From positions 43,544-107,543 of the forward strand of contig NZ_ACVP01000007.1 in NCBI RefSeq assembly GCF_000175635.1: DNA of 64,000 nt, read 5' to 3'. This DNA is from Corynebacterium tuberculostearicum SK141 (GTDB taxonomy: Bacteria > Actinomycetota > Actinomycetes > Mycobacteriales > Mycobacteriaceae). Numbering within the stretch: position 1 is the stretch's first letter; each line of letters begins with the position of its first letter. Below, piece by piece: positions 28,226 to 36,776 of this stretch. A program made the translations under genes and the position numbers. Below the pieces are notes generated by a model. That model had not been told where the DNA came from. It saw nothing but the letters and a program-made list of their open reading frames with translations, and searched no databases.

Positions 28226-28684
28226 CTATATGTTGCGGGGGAGTAGTGGGGCTGCGTGGCTTTTACGCCAGTTGTTGGTGGTTCGGAATGCTTGGCCTTG
28301 GCGCAAAATCTTGCAGCCAATTTCGCCGCGTTTGAACCCGAAAAGGGCGTGGAGCATTTTCACCGTGGCGGTCGCATCGGCTACTGCCGCGTGTGCGTCC
28401 GGATTATCTAGTCCTAGGCGGTCGAGGAGTGTCGGTAGGCTGTAGGGGCCACGGTCCAGTAATTGCTTGGCAAGGTCAATGGTGTCAATAACGGGGAAGA
28501 ACTCGTCCTTGTCATCGTCGACACCGGCCGTGCGGGCTGATTCCGTGAGGATCAATTTTGAACCCGAAGAGGGCATTGGAGGGCGTCCATAATTAAGGAA
28601 CCGAGTTCTAGCGAAAATGTGGTTTTGAACCCCTAGGTACTCTAAGACGCCTTCCAAGGAACCTGACTTCAGGATGATGCTCAC
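28226..28684 (-). pseudogene. Truncated DnaQ-like 3'-5' exonuclease, C-terminal fragment
   Basis: Only the second half of this 152-codon frame is recognisable: DEFFPVIDTIDLAKQLL, then SLPTLLDRLGLDNPDAHAAVADATATVKML. This is the ExoIII motif region (HxAxxD) of polymerase III epsilon-type exonucleases. ExoI and ExoII, with the metal-binding DxE, are missing, and the first 50 residues do not resemble the family. The stop lies 28 bp from the IS right end. This looks like a gene cut by the rearrangement that built the island. Confidence 0.65.
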
Positions 28685-28794
28685 ATTCTTCGTTCATAAA
28701 CTTAACTACTGAAGGCAGAGGTCGAGTGCTTTTAAATACGCACTAGGCTTAATAGCCGAAATCCGAATGCACCTTCCCAACCCAAGGAGAACTC

Positions 28795-30141
28795 ATGACG
28801 CACCGCGCGGACGAAGGCCTCGAATCCGCAGCCGCATCGGCACCGGAGCCGGCATCGTCGGGTGCTGCTCCCGTGCCGCAGGCTGGTAACCAGGAGGCCC
28901 GGCGGGCGGACCTGCGGCGGTGGAAGGCGATTGCGCTGTCGTTTCTGATTGGTGCGGCGGTGATCTTTTTGGGGTGTTCGTGGTGGCAGGCGTCGGAAAG
29001 CGGGGCACCTGTGTGGGTGGGCTACGTGCGTGCAGCGGCAGAGGCCGGCATGGTAGGTGGCCTGGCGGACTGGTTTGCGGTGACCGCGCTTTTCCGCCGG
29101 CCCATGGGACTGCCCATCCCGCATACGGCGCTGATTCCGAATAATAAGGACCGCGTGGGCGATGCCCTGAGTGACTTTGTGGAAGAAAACTTCCTCACCG
29201 CAGATGCGCTTAGCGCCAAGGTTCGCGAGGCGGAGCTGCCGCTATGGCTGGCGCGCCAGGGCGTAGAGCCGGGCAAGGCGGAGGAGGTCTCCGCGTGGAT
29301 TGGTGAGCGTGCGGCCAGCGTGGTGTCGGATTTGGATCCTGCGGAGGCGGAGCATTTCATCCGCACCCAAGTCATGGACCGTCTAGCCGAGCCCGAGTGG
29401 GGCCCGCCGCTGGGTAGGCTGCTGGAGGGCTATATTGCAGACGGCAAGGCACGCCCCCTGGAAGACGACCTGATCGACTGGGCACACGGCAAGATTCTCA
29501 GCATGGAATCCACGGTGGTCACCGCCATTGATGAGCGCATGCCTGGCTGGGCACCGCGCTTTGCCCGCGAGATGGTGGGGGAGAAGGTCTATACCGAGCT
29601 CGTGGAATTCGCCGATGAGGTCCGCCGCAATGGCAATCACGAGGCCCGCCTAGCCATTCGCCGCAACCTGTCCAAGCTCGCCTCTGATCTGCAGTGGGAT
29701 GAGGACATGCGCGGGCGCATCGAGGGAATCAAGCAAGAAATGCTCGCCTCCGACCAAGCCCAGCAGGCACCGGCTGCCATGTGGCGCACGGTCTCCACCA
29801 CTCTCATTGACCAGCTCAATGACTCGGAGTCTTTCTTGCGCCAAAAGATAACGGCCAAGGTCAAGGAGCTGGCGCACCGCCTGCTCGAAGACTCCGAATT
29901 CTTGGCCCAGGCCAATGCACTGGTGGATAAGGCCGCGCGCTATGCCGTGGAGAAATTCGCCCCGGAAATCATCGCGATTATTCCAGAGACCATCAAGCGC
30001 TGGGATGCGGAGGAAGCCTCCCAAAATATCGAGCTCATGGTGGGTAAGGACCTGCAATTTATTCGTTTGAACGGCACTATCGTCGGTTCCCTGGCAGGAT
30101 TGGTGATATTCGCGATCAACCACCTTATCTTTGGTGCTTAG
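28795..30141 (+). CDS. DUF445 family membrane protein
   Basis: A 448-residue protein. An N-terminal disordered Ala/Pro/Glu-rich segment (about 40 residues) leads to a membrane segment (AIALSFLIGAAVIFLG), then GYVRAAAEAGMVGGLADWFAVTALFRRP, a DUF445 hallmark. A long helical middle region follows and a final hydrophobic segment (IVGSLAGLVIFAINHLIF) closes the protein. The family (YjiN/YheB-like) has no established function. It marks the return to core genes after the island, with a strong ribosome binding site (AAGGAGAA). Confidence 0.85.
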   Translation: MTHRADEGLESAAASAPEPASSGAAPVPQAGNQEARRADLRRWKAIALSFLIGAAVIFLGCSWWQASESGAPVWVGYVRAAAEAGMVGGLADWFAVTALFRRPMGLPIPHTALIPNNKDRVGDALSDFVEENFLTADALSAKVREAELPLWLARQGVEPGKAEEVSAWIGERAASVVSDLDPAEAEHFIRTQVMDRLAEPEWGPPLGRLLEGYIADGKARPLEDDLIDWAHGKILSMESTVVTAIDERMPGWAPRFAREMVGEKVYTELVEFADEVRRNGNHEARLAIRRNLSKLASDLQWDEDMRGRIEGIKQEMLASDQAQQAPAAMWRTVSTTLIDQLNDSESFLRQKITAKVKELAHRLLEDSEFLAQANALVDKAARYAVEKFAPEIIAIIPETIKRWDAEEASQNIELMVGKDLQFIRLNGTIVGSLAGLVIFAINHLIFGA

Positions 30142-30160
30142 ACATAAGGAGTAATGAGCA

Positions 30161-30598
30161 ATGAGTGATAATAAGAAGATTTTCGATTCCCTGAAAGATG
30201 CCGGCAGCGCTGCTTTTGAGGTAGCCAAGGACTTCGGTGGCCGCCTGCAAGAAGAACGCACCCAGCACGCTCATGGCGCGGAGGCTGAGAGCCCCTATGG
30301 CAACACTGGCAAGGACGGCCTAGTAGATAAAGCCACCACCACCGCGAAGGAGTTTGGTGCTTCCTTGAAGAAGGCCGCGGACGGCACCCGCGAGTCCGCG
30401 TCTTTCGCTGACGCCAAGGGCAAGTTCACTACCGCCTATAACGAGACCCGCGAGGGTGTCATGGACGCTTATAATTCCGCCCAGGCCCGCCGCGCGGAAA
30501 AGAAGAATGCGTCGCGCCCCGGCCAGAATTCGGCTCCTTCGCAGGGCGATAATATTATCGATGGCGAAGTAATCGAGACTGACGATCCACAGAATTAA
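30161..30598 (+). CDS. Conserved hydrophilic helical protein
   Basis: A 145-residue hydrophilic protein without signal or membrane segment. It reads as amphipathic helices (IFDSLKDAGSAAFEVAKDFGG, given here by its landmarks IFDSLKDAG and EVAKDFGG) followed by a disordered charged tail (GDNIIDGEVIETDDPQN). It resembles LEA- or YtxH-like helical proteins in composition only. The start follows AAGGAGTAATGAGCA. It sits 19 bp after the DUF445 gene and 5 bp before the DUF2516 gene, so the three likely form one operon. The function is unknown. Confidence 0.7.
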   Translation: MSDNKKIFDSLKDAGSAAFEVAKDFGGRLQEERTQHAHGAEAESPYGNTGKDGLVDKATTTAKEFGASLKKAADGTRESASFADAKGKFTTAYNETREGVMDAYNSAQARRAEKKNASRPGQNSAPSQGDNIIDGEVIETDDPQN

Positions 30599-30603
30599 AC
30601 TAC

Positions 30604-30894
30604 ATGTATTCACTTTTGGAAATTGCGTACCACTTGGATGCCTATATTCTGCGCATCCTCGCCCTGACCGCCATCGTCGGCGCGGTCCTCGCTGCTGCCA
30701 CGCGCGAGGATGCCTTCCGAGCCGGTGACCGACAAGGTAAGTGGGTATGGGTAGGCCTGCTGGCGGGCTCGGCGGTAGCGATGGCCACCGGCATGCCATT
30801 CCTGTCTTGGATCGGCGCGGTTATTACCGGCGTGTACTGGTTTGATGTGCGCCCGCAGCTCAAGGCCATCATCAACGGCGATTACAGCTACTAA
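30604..30894 (+). CDS. DUF2516 family small membrane protein
   Basis: A 96-residue protein with three predicted transmembrane helices (about residues 8-30, 45-63, 64-80). It ends with the family-typical VYWFDVRPQLKAI region. DUF2516 is restricted to actinobacteria and has no known function. Its stop overlaps the next start by one base (TAATG), so the genes are coupled. Confidence 0.82.
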   Translation: MYSLLEIAYHLDAYILRILALTAIVGAVLAAATREDAFRAGDRQGKWVWVGLLAGSAVAMATGMPFLSWIGAVITGVYWFDVRPQLKAIINGDYSY

Positions 30895-31397
30895 TGCTTA
30901 ACCTGCTTAACGCCTCGGCCGCGACGGTCAAGGACCATGCCGCCGATAACACCGTCGTGGTCTCCCCGCACCATGTTTCCATTGCCGCGGGGGCCGGCGC
31001 GGCCGATATCATCTCCGTTGCCGGTTATCCCACCGGCCGCCACCACACGCTCATCAAGGCCTCTGAGGCGCGCTTGGCCATCCAATCCGGCGCCAGCGAG
31101 GTGTGGGTCAGCCTCGATGAGACCGTGACGGATGCCAATGCCGTGCTCTCCGAGCTCATCGCCATCCGCGAGGCCTGCCCGGATCCGGCCCGCTTGGGCC
31201 TCATCGTCCCAGACGCCCCGCTTGCCGACGCCACCCTCAACGCCGCCCACCAAGCCGGCTACCAGCGCCTCATTGTGCGCAGCTGCGAGGCTGCGGACCG
31301 CGCGGAATCCGGTGCCGGTGAAGAAGGCATGAAAAAAGGACCGGCGTTGGCCGCTGCCACGCTTCCGGTCCTCGAATTTCCCGCTGCTTTGGTTTAG
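30894..31397 (+). CDS. Degenerate DeoC-like (deoxyribose-phosphate aldolase-type) protein, 167 residues
   Basis: The middle matches the DeoC fold: ISVAGYPTGRHHTLIKASEAR and SGASEVWVSLDE correspond to the phosphate aldolase strands VVGFPLG and GADEIDMV. The protein is about 50 residues shorter than DeoC. The Schiff-base lysine strand (usually VKTSTG) is not found; the C-terminus reads KKGPALAAATLPVLEF instead. It occupies the position of C. glutamicum deoC (cg0458). It is either catalytically dead or diverged. It is translationally coupled to DUF2516 and overlaps the convergent DUF2993 gene by 4 bp. Confidence 0.65.
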   Translation: MLNLLNASAATVKDHAADNTVVVSPHHVSIAAGAGAADIISVAGYPTGRHHTLIKASEARLAIQSGASEVWVSLDETVTDANAVLSELIAIREACPDPARLGLIVPDAPLADATLNAAHQAGYQRLIVRSCEAADRAESGAGEEGMKKGPALAAATLPVLEFPAALV

Positions 31398-32245
31398 GCG
31401 GCTTCCTTTTGCGCGTCCTGCTGCGGCGCGCCATTGCCCGTGGCGCCGCCCTGGCCCGCGGAGTTACCGCCGCCGGCGAACTTATCCATGTCGTTCATCG
31501 GAACATCAGTGCCGGTGATGGTGAGCTTGAGCTCGCCATCGAGCACCTCCACGGAATCGACGTTCATGTCCGAGCCCACGAACTGATCCGACATGCCGTT
31601 TTGCAGCGCGGAGGAGATGGCTTCGGTGGCCTGGTCCGGCAGCTCGAGGCCAAAGATGGAGGCCTCGGTGGCGCGGATATCGAGCTTTCCATCGTGGGCG
31701 GTGGGCTCTAGTGAGAGGTTGGCTAGGCCGCCTGCGAACTTCACGTCCAGCACATGGTCCTGTTCATTGGCGTTAATCTCCGTGACCACCATATTGCCCA
31801 CCTTCTCGCTGCCGGCCTGCTCGGAAATGCCCTTTTGGAAGGACGCCAGCAGGTAATCATCCGGCACGGTGGTAGACGCGCGCAGCTTGCCGGCCACCGG
31901 ATTCTCTTGGTCGGTGCTCATATCTTCCACGTGGATCTCGGAGGCAGGCTGGCCCTTGATATCAGTGCCATCGATTTGCAGGGTGGACGGTGTGGTCATA
32001 TCCATTTGGGAAATAGATCCCTTCAACAGGCCCAATAGCAGCGGGCTGCCGCCAAAGCTGACGGAGGGGTCTTCTTTGACCTGGATTCCCTCTTGCTCCG
32101 CGGCCTCGTTGAATTGCGAGGTCATCTGGTGGCCGATGAACCATCGCAGGCCGAACTCGGCCAAGAGGATGAGCACGAGCAGTGCTACGAGGATGCCAAT
32201 GATGATTTTCCAGGCGAGTGAACCCGCCGATTTCTTCGAAGCCAT
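31394..32245 (-). CDS. LmeA/DUF2993 family lipid-binding protein
   Basis: A 283-residue envelope protein with one N-terminal membrane anchor (IIIGILVALLVLILLAEFGL). A DUF2993 domain follows (SVSFGGSPLLLGLLKGSI, ISSALQNGM). The tail is Gly/Asn/Gln-rich. Mycobacterial LmeA binds phospholipid and supports lipomannan elongation, and a similar role at the outer face of the membrane is plausible. The ATG at 32245 was chosen because the anchor starts right after it; the frame is open to 32281. It is convergent with the DeoC-like gene. Confidence 0.8.
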   Translation of the reverse strand: MASKKSAGSLAWKIIIGILVALLVLILLAEFGLRWFIGHQMTSQFNEAAEQEGIQVKEDPSVSFGGSPLLLGLLKGSISQMDMTTPSTLQIDGTDIKGQPASEIHVEDMSTDQENPVAGKLRASTTVPDDYLLASFQKGISEQAGSEKVGNMVVTEINANEQDHVLDVKFAGGLANLSLEPTAHDGKLDIRATEASIFGLELPDQATEAISSALQNGMSDQFVGSDMNVDSVEVLDGELKLTITGTDVPMNDMDKFAGGGNSAGQGGATGNGAPQQDAQKEAA

Positions 32246-32353
32246 GCGTACCAGTGTGGCGCATGAGACGGCGCGGGGCAAAGTTTGTGGGAGCCTTCGG
32301 GCACATTGCTAGGCACTTCACAGCTCCCCAGCTGCTATCCTCGCGCGGCGCGT

Positions 32354-33166
32354 TTAGTCCCGCGGCGCCACCGATTCCCAGTCCACGGTGAGCACATTAT
32401 CGCGCAGGCGCCGGCGGACGGGGTGGATGTTAAAGGGGGCGTCGGCAAGCGCGGCTCGTGCCATGCGCCAGCGCACGCGTGGACCGTAAGGCGCCCACCC
32501 CGCCGCGTGGTCCCAGGCCTCGTCGGCGGCCTGAAGCAGCTCGTGGATGGGCTCGCCGGGCACGTTGCGGTGGATGAGGATTTTGGGCAGGCGCTCGGCA
32601 ATATCGGAGGGGCGCGCCACGTCGAACGGGTCCCACGCCAGGGTGAGCGTCCGCGGACCATGGGCATCGAGCAGCAACCAGGCCGCGCGCCGGCCCAGCT
32701 CATCGCAGGTGCCCTCCACAAAGAAGCCGCCGGGTGCCAGCCGAGAACACACCGTCTGCCAGGCCTCTTCGACCTGGTCCACGTCATACTGGCGCAGCAC
32801 ATTAAATGCGCGCACCAGCTGCGGCCGGTAGCCGGCCAGCTCAAAACCGCCCAGCTCGAAGCGCACGCCGTCGCGCGGCGGCAGGACCCGGTCCGGATGG
32901 ATTTCGAGCCCGCGGACGTCTACCTGCGGATTCGCCCGGCGCAGCCACCCTGCCCACTCCACGGTGGTCGCGTGCGAAGCCCCGTAGCCTACGTCGAGCG
33001 CGAGCGGCTTTTCCACGTGCCGCAGCAGCGTGGAAATCTCTGGGTGCGCGAGCATCCATCTATCGCAGCGGCGCAGGCGATTGTGATTGGTGGTGCCGCG
33101 GGTAATAACGCCAAAAGGCCGACCCGCAGCTGCGCTGGCGCGCAGATTATGTGCGTGGTCGGCCAT
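32354..33166 (-). CDS. SAM-dependent methyltransferase-like protein
   Basis: A 270-residue class I methyltransferase-fold protein. A motif I-like glycine loop (LALDVGYGASHATTV) is near residue 55, the acidic motif II residue lies in VRGLEIHPDR, and a Rossmann core with LAPGGFFVEGTCDELG follows. The substrate is not evident. It is conserved in corynebacteria near murB. It lies 20 bp after the DUF2505 gene on the same strand, so both may share a transcript. Confidence 0.7.
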   Translation of the reverse strand: MADHAHNLRASAAAGRPFGVITRGTTNHNRLRRCDRWMLAHPEISTLLRHVEKPLALDVGYGASHATTVEWAGWLRRANPQVDVRGLEIHPDRVLPPRDGVRFELGGFELAGYRPQLVRAFNVLRQYDVDQVEEAWQTVCSRLAPGGFFVEGTCDELGRRAAWLLLDAHGPRTLTLAWDPFDVARPSDIAERLPKILIHRNVPGEPIHELLQAADEAWDHAAGWAPYGPRVRWRMARAALADAPFNIHPVRRRLRDNVLTVDWESVAPRD

Positions 33167-33186
33167 AGATATTGGGTCTTAAGAAC

Positions 33187-33678
33187 TTAGGCGTTCTCAG
33201 AGATCCACTGCTCGGTGAGCTTGCCTTCGTTATCGAAAAGCTCAGCCAGGGACTCGCCCACCTTCGGCTCGATGGCGGCGCCCATCATCGGAATATTGAC
33301 GGAAATCTCGTTGACGTAGGACAGCTTGGTCATCTCGCCCTCGCCAGCCAGGGAGATATCGCCCTTGAAATCAACCGGGGTGCCCTTGACATCCGCGGTG
33401 TAGTTAACGTCAGCAGCCTCACCGTTGAGCTCGCCGACGGTAACCACGCGCTTGACCTTGAGGTCCTGGGAGACCATGGCGCGCACTGCCTCTGGCAGCA
33501 GGGTGGTCGGCAGAACTTCGAAAAGGGTGGCAACGTTATCGCTGAAGTCGTGCACCTGGCCCGCCTCGGGGGAGAGGTTGGCCACGATGTACTCCCAGTA
33601 TTCCTTGGTGAGCAGCGCCTTGTGGACCTTTTCGATGGGCTGATTGATGGTTACGGTGTTTTCACTACGGGTTGACAT
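33187..33678 (-). CDS. DUF2505 domain protein
   Basis: A 163-residue protein of the START/polyketide-cyclase-like fold group (DUF2505). Landmarks are the N-terminal INQPIEKVHKALL, the central VVTVGELNGEAADVNYTADV and C-terminal SLAELFDNEGKLTEQWI. It has no signal peptide. The family may bind small hydrophobic ligands, but none is known. The ATG at 33678 fits a TAGTCT -10 seven bases upstream, so the message is probably leaderless. The promoter overlaps that of murB. Confidence 0.78.
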   Translation of the reverse strand: MSTRSENTVTINQPIEKVHKALLTKEYWEYIVANLSPEAGQVHDFSDNVATLFEVLPTTLLPEAVRAMVSQDLKVKRVVTVGELNGEAADVNYTADVKGTPVDFKGDISLAGEGEMTKLSYVNEISVNIPMMGAAIEPKVGESLAELFDNEGKLTEQWISENA

Positions 33679-33685
33679 GCCTAAC

Positions 33686-33695
33686 AGACTACCTT
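33686..33695. promoter_or_regulatory. Overlapping divergent -10 elements of DUF2505 gene and murB
   Basis: TAGTCT (minus strand, 33686-33691) and TACCTT (plus strand, 33690-33695) each end 7 nt before a start codon. They share two base pairs, so polymerase could not occupy both promoters at once. Confidence 0.4.
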
Positions 33696-33702
33696 GGTAG
33701 GC

Positions 33703-34809
33703 GTGCTTGATAAATCTTTGACGCAACAGCTCACAGCGATCGACGGGGTAGAACTGGACCCCACCGCCACCTTCGCGGACCTGACTACACTGCGTGTGGG
33801 CGGAAAACCGCAGGCCGCACTGCGCTGCTCGCAGCCGGAGGCCGCCGTCGCCGTGGTGCGTGCCCTTGATCACGCCGAAGTGAAGTTCATAGTCGTTGGC
33901 GGCGGCTCCAACCTCTTGGTGGCCGATGGCGCAGTGGATCTCGTCGCGGTCATCCTCGACTTCGACGAGGTCTCTATGGACACCGAGACCGGCATGGTGC
34001 GCGCACAGGCGGGCGCCGTCTGGGATGACGTGGTGGCTCGCTCCGTGCAGCTCGGCATGGGCGGCATCGAGTGCCTCTCCGGCATTCCCGGCACCGTGGG
34101 TGCGGTACCCGTGCAGAATGTGGGTGCCTATGGCGCGGAGATCTCTGAGGTCCTGACCCGCGTGCGCCTCTATAACCGCCGTACCGATGCCGATGAGTGG
34201 GTCCCCGCCTCCGATCTGGAGCTAGCGTACCGCTATTCCAACCTGAAATTCACCGGCCGCGCCGTGGTCCTTGAGGTGGAGCTGCAGCTCGATACCGAGG
34301 GCCTTTCCCGCCCGCTGCGCTTTGGCCAGCTCACCCAGAACCCGGGCGAGCGCCGCCCCGTGGCCGAGGTCCGCGAGGAGGTCCTCAAGCTCCGCCGCGG
34401 CAAGGGTATGGTGCTCGACCCCACCGACCATGACACCTGGTCCGCTGGCTCTTTCTTTACCAACCCGGTGGTGGACTCCGCTCTTGCCGACGCCGTCCAG
34501 GCCAAGGTCCGTGCCTCGCTTGGCGACGCCACCGCAGACTCCATGCCCCGCCACCCCTCTACAGAGACCGGCTGGGAAAAGCTCTCCGCCGCCTGGCTTA
34601 TTGACCGCGCTGGGTTTGCCAAGGGCTACCCGGGCTCCGGCCGGGCCACGCTCTCGACGAAGCACACGCTGGCGCTGACCAACCGCGGCGAGGCTAAGGC
34701 CGCCGATATCGTGGATCTCGCCCGCACCATCCGCGACGGCGTCCAGGAAACCTTCGGCGTGGAGCTCGTGCCCGAGCCCGTGTGGATCGGCCTTTCCCTC
34801 GACGAGTAG
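33703..34809 (+). CDS. murB: UDP-N-acetylenolpyruvoylglucosamine reductase
   Basis: A 368-residue FAD enzyme that makes UDP-N-acetylmuramate for peptidoglycan. FAD-binding motifs are TTLRVGG, VVGGGSNLLVADG, and the loop GIPGTVGAVPVQNVGAYGAEI. The catalytic serine/glutamate region is SAGSFFTNPVV. The length fits type I MurB with an actinobacterial extension. I chose the GTG at 33703; a TTG at 33694 is an alternative. There is no ribosome binding site, in line with a leaderless message. Confidence 0.93.
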   Translation: MLDKSLTQQLTAIDGVELDPTATFADLTTLRVGGKPQAALRCSQPEAAVAVVRALDHAEVKFIVVGGGSNLLVADGAVDLVAVILDFDEVSMDTETGMVRAQAGAVWDDVVARSVQLGMGGIECLSGIPGTVGAVPVQNVGAYGAEISEVLTRVRLYNRRTDADEWVPASDLELAYRYSNLKFTGRAVVLEVELQLDTEGLSRPLRFGQLTQNPGERRPVAEVREEVLKLRRGKGMVLDPTDHDTWSAGSFFTNPVVDSALADAVQAKVRASLGDATADSMPRHPSTETGWEKLSAAWLIDRAGFAKGYPGSGRATLSTKHTLALTNRGEAKAADIVDLARTIRDGVQETFGVELVPEPVWIGLSLDE

Positions 34810-34854
34810 CGCGCGACCGCGCTGTCGCTTCGGTCTCTGGGGCATAAAACCTAC

Positions 34855-34912
34855 AAAGCAGCCACGATAGCGCCCTTAACCACGCGGTTTTCGGGTCTAT
34901 CGTGGCTGCTTT
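34855..34912. terminator. Bidirectional terminator between murB and luxS
   Basis: Arms AAAGCAGCCACGATAG and its complement (34897-34912) form a 16-bp stem around a 26-nt loop. A and T tracts flank it. It serves both convergent genes. Confidence 0.85.
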
Positions 34913-34944
34913 TCAGTTCGGCGCCTCTCGCGCCGGCGACTGGC

Positions 34945-35421
34945 TTAGGCGGCCATGACCTGGAGCCACTCATCCTTAGCGCCCAAGAATGCGCGGGCTG
35001 CCTCCTGCGCGCCCTCCAAGCTGTGGTGCGCACCCCAGCCGCACTGCTCTTCGTTGGCGGCCGGTACCTCGGTAGCGTTAAGAATATCGTTGAGCGCGCC
35101 TTCCACCGCGCGCAGCAGCTCGTCCTGTTCCATGCCGTTGGTGATGGCGTAGAAGCCGGTGCGGCAGCCCATCGGGGCGAAACCGATGAGCTTATCGGTG
35201 TAGTTGCGCATGAAGTTTGCCATCATGTGCTCCACCGAGTGCAGCGCCTTGGTATCCAGGTGGTCCTGGTTAGGCTGGCAGAAACGCAGGTCATACTTGA
35301 CGATTTCGACGCCGCCGCCCAAATCCGTGCGGTCGGCCACGCGGATATATGGCGCGCTGACTAGGCGGTGGTCGAGTTCGAAGGACTTAACGTTGAGCTT
35401 CTTTTCATTCTGGTCATTCAT
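34945..35421 (-). CDS. luxS: S-ribosylhomocysteine lyase (autoinducer-2 synthase)
   Basis: A 158-residue metalloenzyme that cleaves S-ribosylhomocysteine to homocysteine and DPD, the AI-2 precursor. Metal ligands are in HSVEHMMANF and CGWGAHHSLEGAQ. The active-site cysteine is in GCRTGFY. All conserved residues are intact and the length is normal. It stands alone with its own ribosome binding site (GGAG) and a TACACT-like -10 upstream. No companion mtn (pfs) gene is in the window. It recycles the methyl cycle, and signalling is possible but not shown. Confidence 0.95.
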   Translation of the reverse strand: MNDQNEKKLNVKSFELDHRLVSAPYIRVADRTDLGGGVEIVKYDLRFCQPNQDHLDTKALHSVEHMMANFMRNYTDKLIGFAPMGCRTGFYAITNGMEQDELLRAVEGALNDILNATEVPAANEEQCGWGAHHSLEGAQEAARAFLGAKDEWLQVMAA

Positions 35422-35478
35422 GCTTCTCCAGTGTAATCACGGCTGAGTGTCACTTCCTGAAATAGATTCTTTACCGCA

Positions 35479-35484
35479 TACGCT
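35479..35484 (+). promoter_or_regulatory. Candidate -10 element of the YihY/BrkB gene
   Basis: TACGCT ends 8 nt before the ATG, without an intervening ribosome binding site, which suggests a leaderless start. Confidence 0.35.
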
Positions 35485-35492
35485 GGGATAAT

Positions 35493-36776
35493 ATGAGCAC
35501 TCTCGACGACGCCGCCGAGGCCCCCGGCGCCGCACGCACCCCTGGGGACTTGCCTTCTGCCGTACAGCCTGAAAGCAAGCAGCCTGCTGGCCGCCAGCCT
35601 GCCGGCACTCCGTCGAGCGCCGCGGCTACTCCGGTAAGCGAATCCGGGTACGAGGGGGCGGATAAGATCGTGCCCAGCACCGCGCCCACCGTGGTCAAGA
35701 TTGAGGGTCATACCGAGGAAGTAGATCCCCTGGCCCGAGGCAACCGCTTGCGTAAGGAAAGCTGGGGGCTGGTGGTGCGCCGCGTGTGGGTCGATTTCTT
35801 CCATGATGCCTTGATGGACCGTGCGGCCACGATGACGTACTTCACGCTCATGGCCTTTGCCCCCACGGTGCTGGCCGCCTATTCCATCGCCACGCTCATT
35901 TTCTCCTCGCGGCGTGCCGAGGTGCACGAATTAACCTCGCAATTCATTGCGGACTACGTGCCCAGTTCCATGACGGAGCAGGCCGAAAAACTGGTTGGCT
36001 CCATCATTGGTTCCACGGCGCAAGGCACCTTCGCGCTGGTGGTATCCGTGCTGATTTCGCTCTTTGCGGCCTCGGCCTATGTGCGCGCCTTCTCGCGCAC
36101 GGCCAATACCGTCTATGGGCGAGTGGAAGGCCGCGGAATCATCCGCACCTGGGCGCTGATGTGGGGGCTTACCATTGTTCTCGTCATCGGTGCGGTCATC
36201 GTGCTCTTTGCTAACCTGCTGCGCGATACCATCGTGAGCGGCGTTATCGATCCCCTCGCGGGCAAGCTGGATATGCAAGGCACCGCGGACTTTTTGGGTG
36301 GGATCTTCATGCCAGTGTGGAATTGGCTGCGCTTCCCGCTCACCGTGGTGATTGTGCTGAGCTTGATCGCCATCTTGTATCACTTTTCCCCGAACGTGCG
36401 GCCGGCGCGCTTTCGGTGGATAACCCTAGGCTCCGTCGTAGCACTGAGCACCAATGTTGTGGTGTGGGGAGCATTTGCGCTGTATACCCAGCGCTTTGCC
36501 GGAGCCAGCGTCTACGGCGCCTTCAGCCTCATCATGGCCGTATTCATGGCCGTGTGGCTATCTAATACGATGCTCATTCTGGGCATCAAGCTCGATGCGG
36601 AAATCCTGCGCGCCAAAGAGCTGCAATTGGGCCTGCACGCCGCGCGGCATATCCAGGCCCCGCCGCGTTCCGACGCCGCCGCTAAGTCCCAAGCCCGCGC
36701 CCAGCGCGAACTAGAGGAGCGTTCTGAGCGTATCTACGAGCAGGCGGTGCGCCGGGGAGAGCAGGAAAAAGGCTAG
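35493..36776 (+). CDS. YihY/BrkB family membrane protein (YhjD-like)
   Basis: A 427-residue protein. The first 85 residues are disordered and Pro/Ala/Ser-rich. Six hydrophobic segments follow, beginning at MTYFTLMAFAPTVLAAYSIA. The family signature near VYGRVEGRGIIRTW and KLDAEILRAKELQ is present. The C-terminal tail is rich in Arg, Glu and Gln. The family is sometimes called virulence factor BrkB or ribonuclease BN by mistake, and its real function is uncertain. It overlaps the convergent fadD gene by 4 bp. Confidence 0.85.
   Translation: MSTLDDAAEAPGAARTPGDLPSAVQPESKQPAGRQPAGTPSSAAATPVSESGYEGADKIVPSTAPTVVKIEGHTEEVDPLARGNRLRKESWGLVVRRVWVDFFHDALMDRAATMTYFTLMAFAPTVLAAYSIATLIFSSRRAEVHELTSQFIADYVPSSMTEQAEKLVGSIIGSTAQGTFALVVSVLISLFAASAYVRAFSRTANTVYGRVEGRGIIRTWALMWGLTIVLVIGAVIVLFANLLRDTIVSGVIDPLAGKLDMQGTADFLGGIFMPVWNWLRFPLTVVIVLSLIAILYHFSPNVRPARFRWITLGSVVALSTNVVVWGAFALYTQRFAGASVYGAFSLIMAVFMAVWLSNTMLILGIKLDAEILRAKELQLGLHAARHIQAPPRSDAAAKSQARAQRELEERSERIYEQAVRRGEQEKG

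Noticed and set aside
31394..32281. Longer start for the DUF2993 gene at 32281
   Set aside because: The extra 12 residues come before the membrane anchor and lack a ribosome binding site; the ATG at 32245 fits better.
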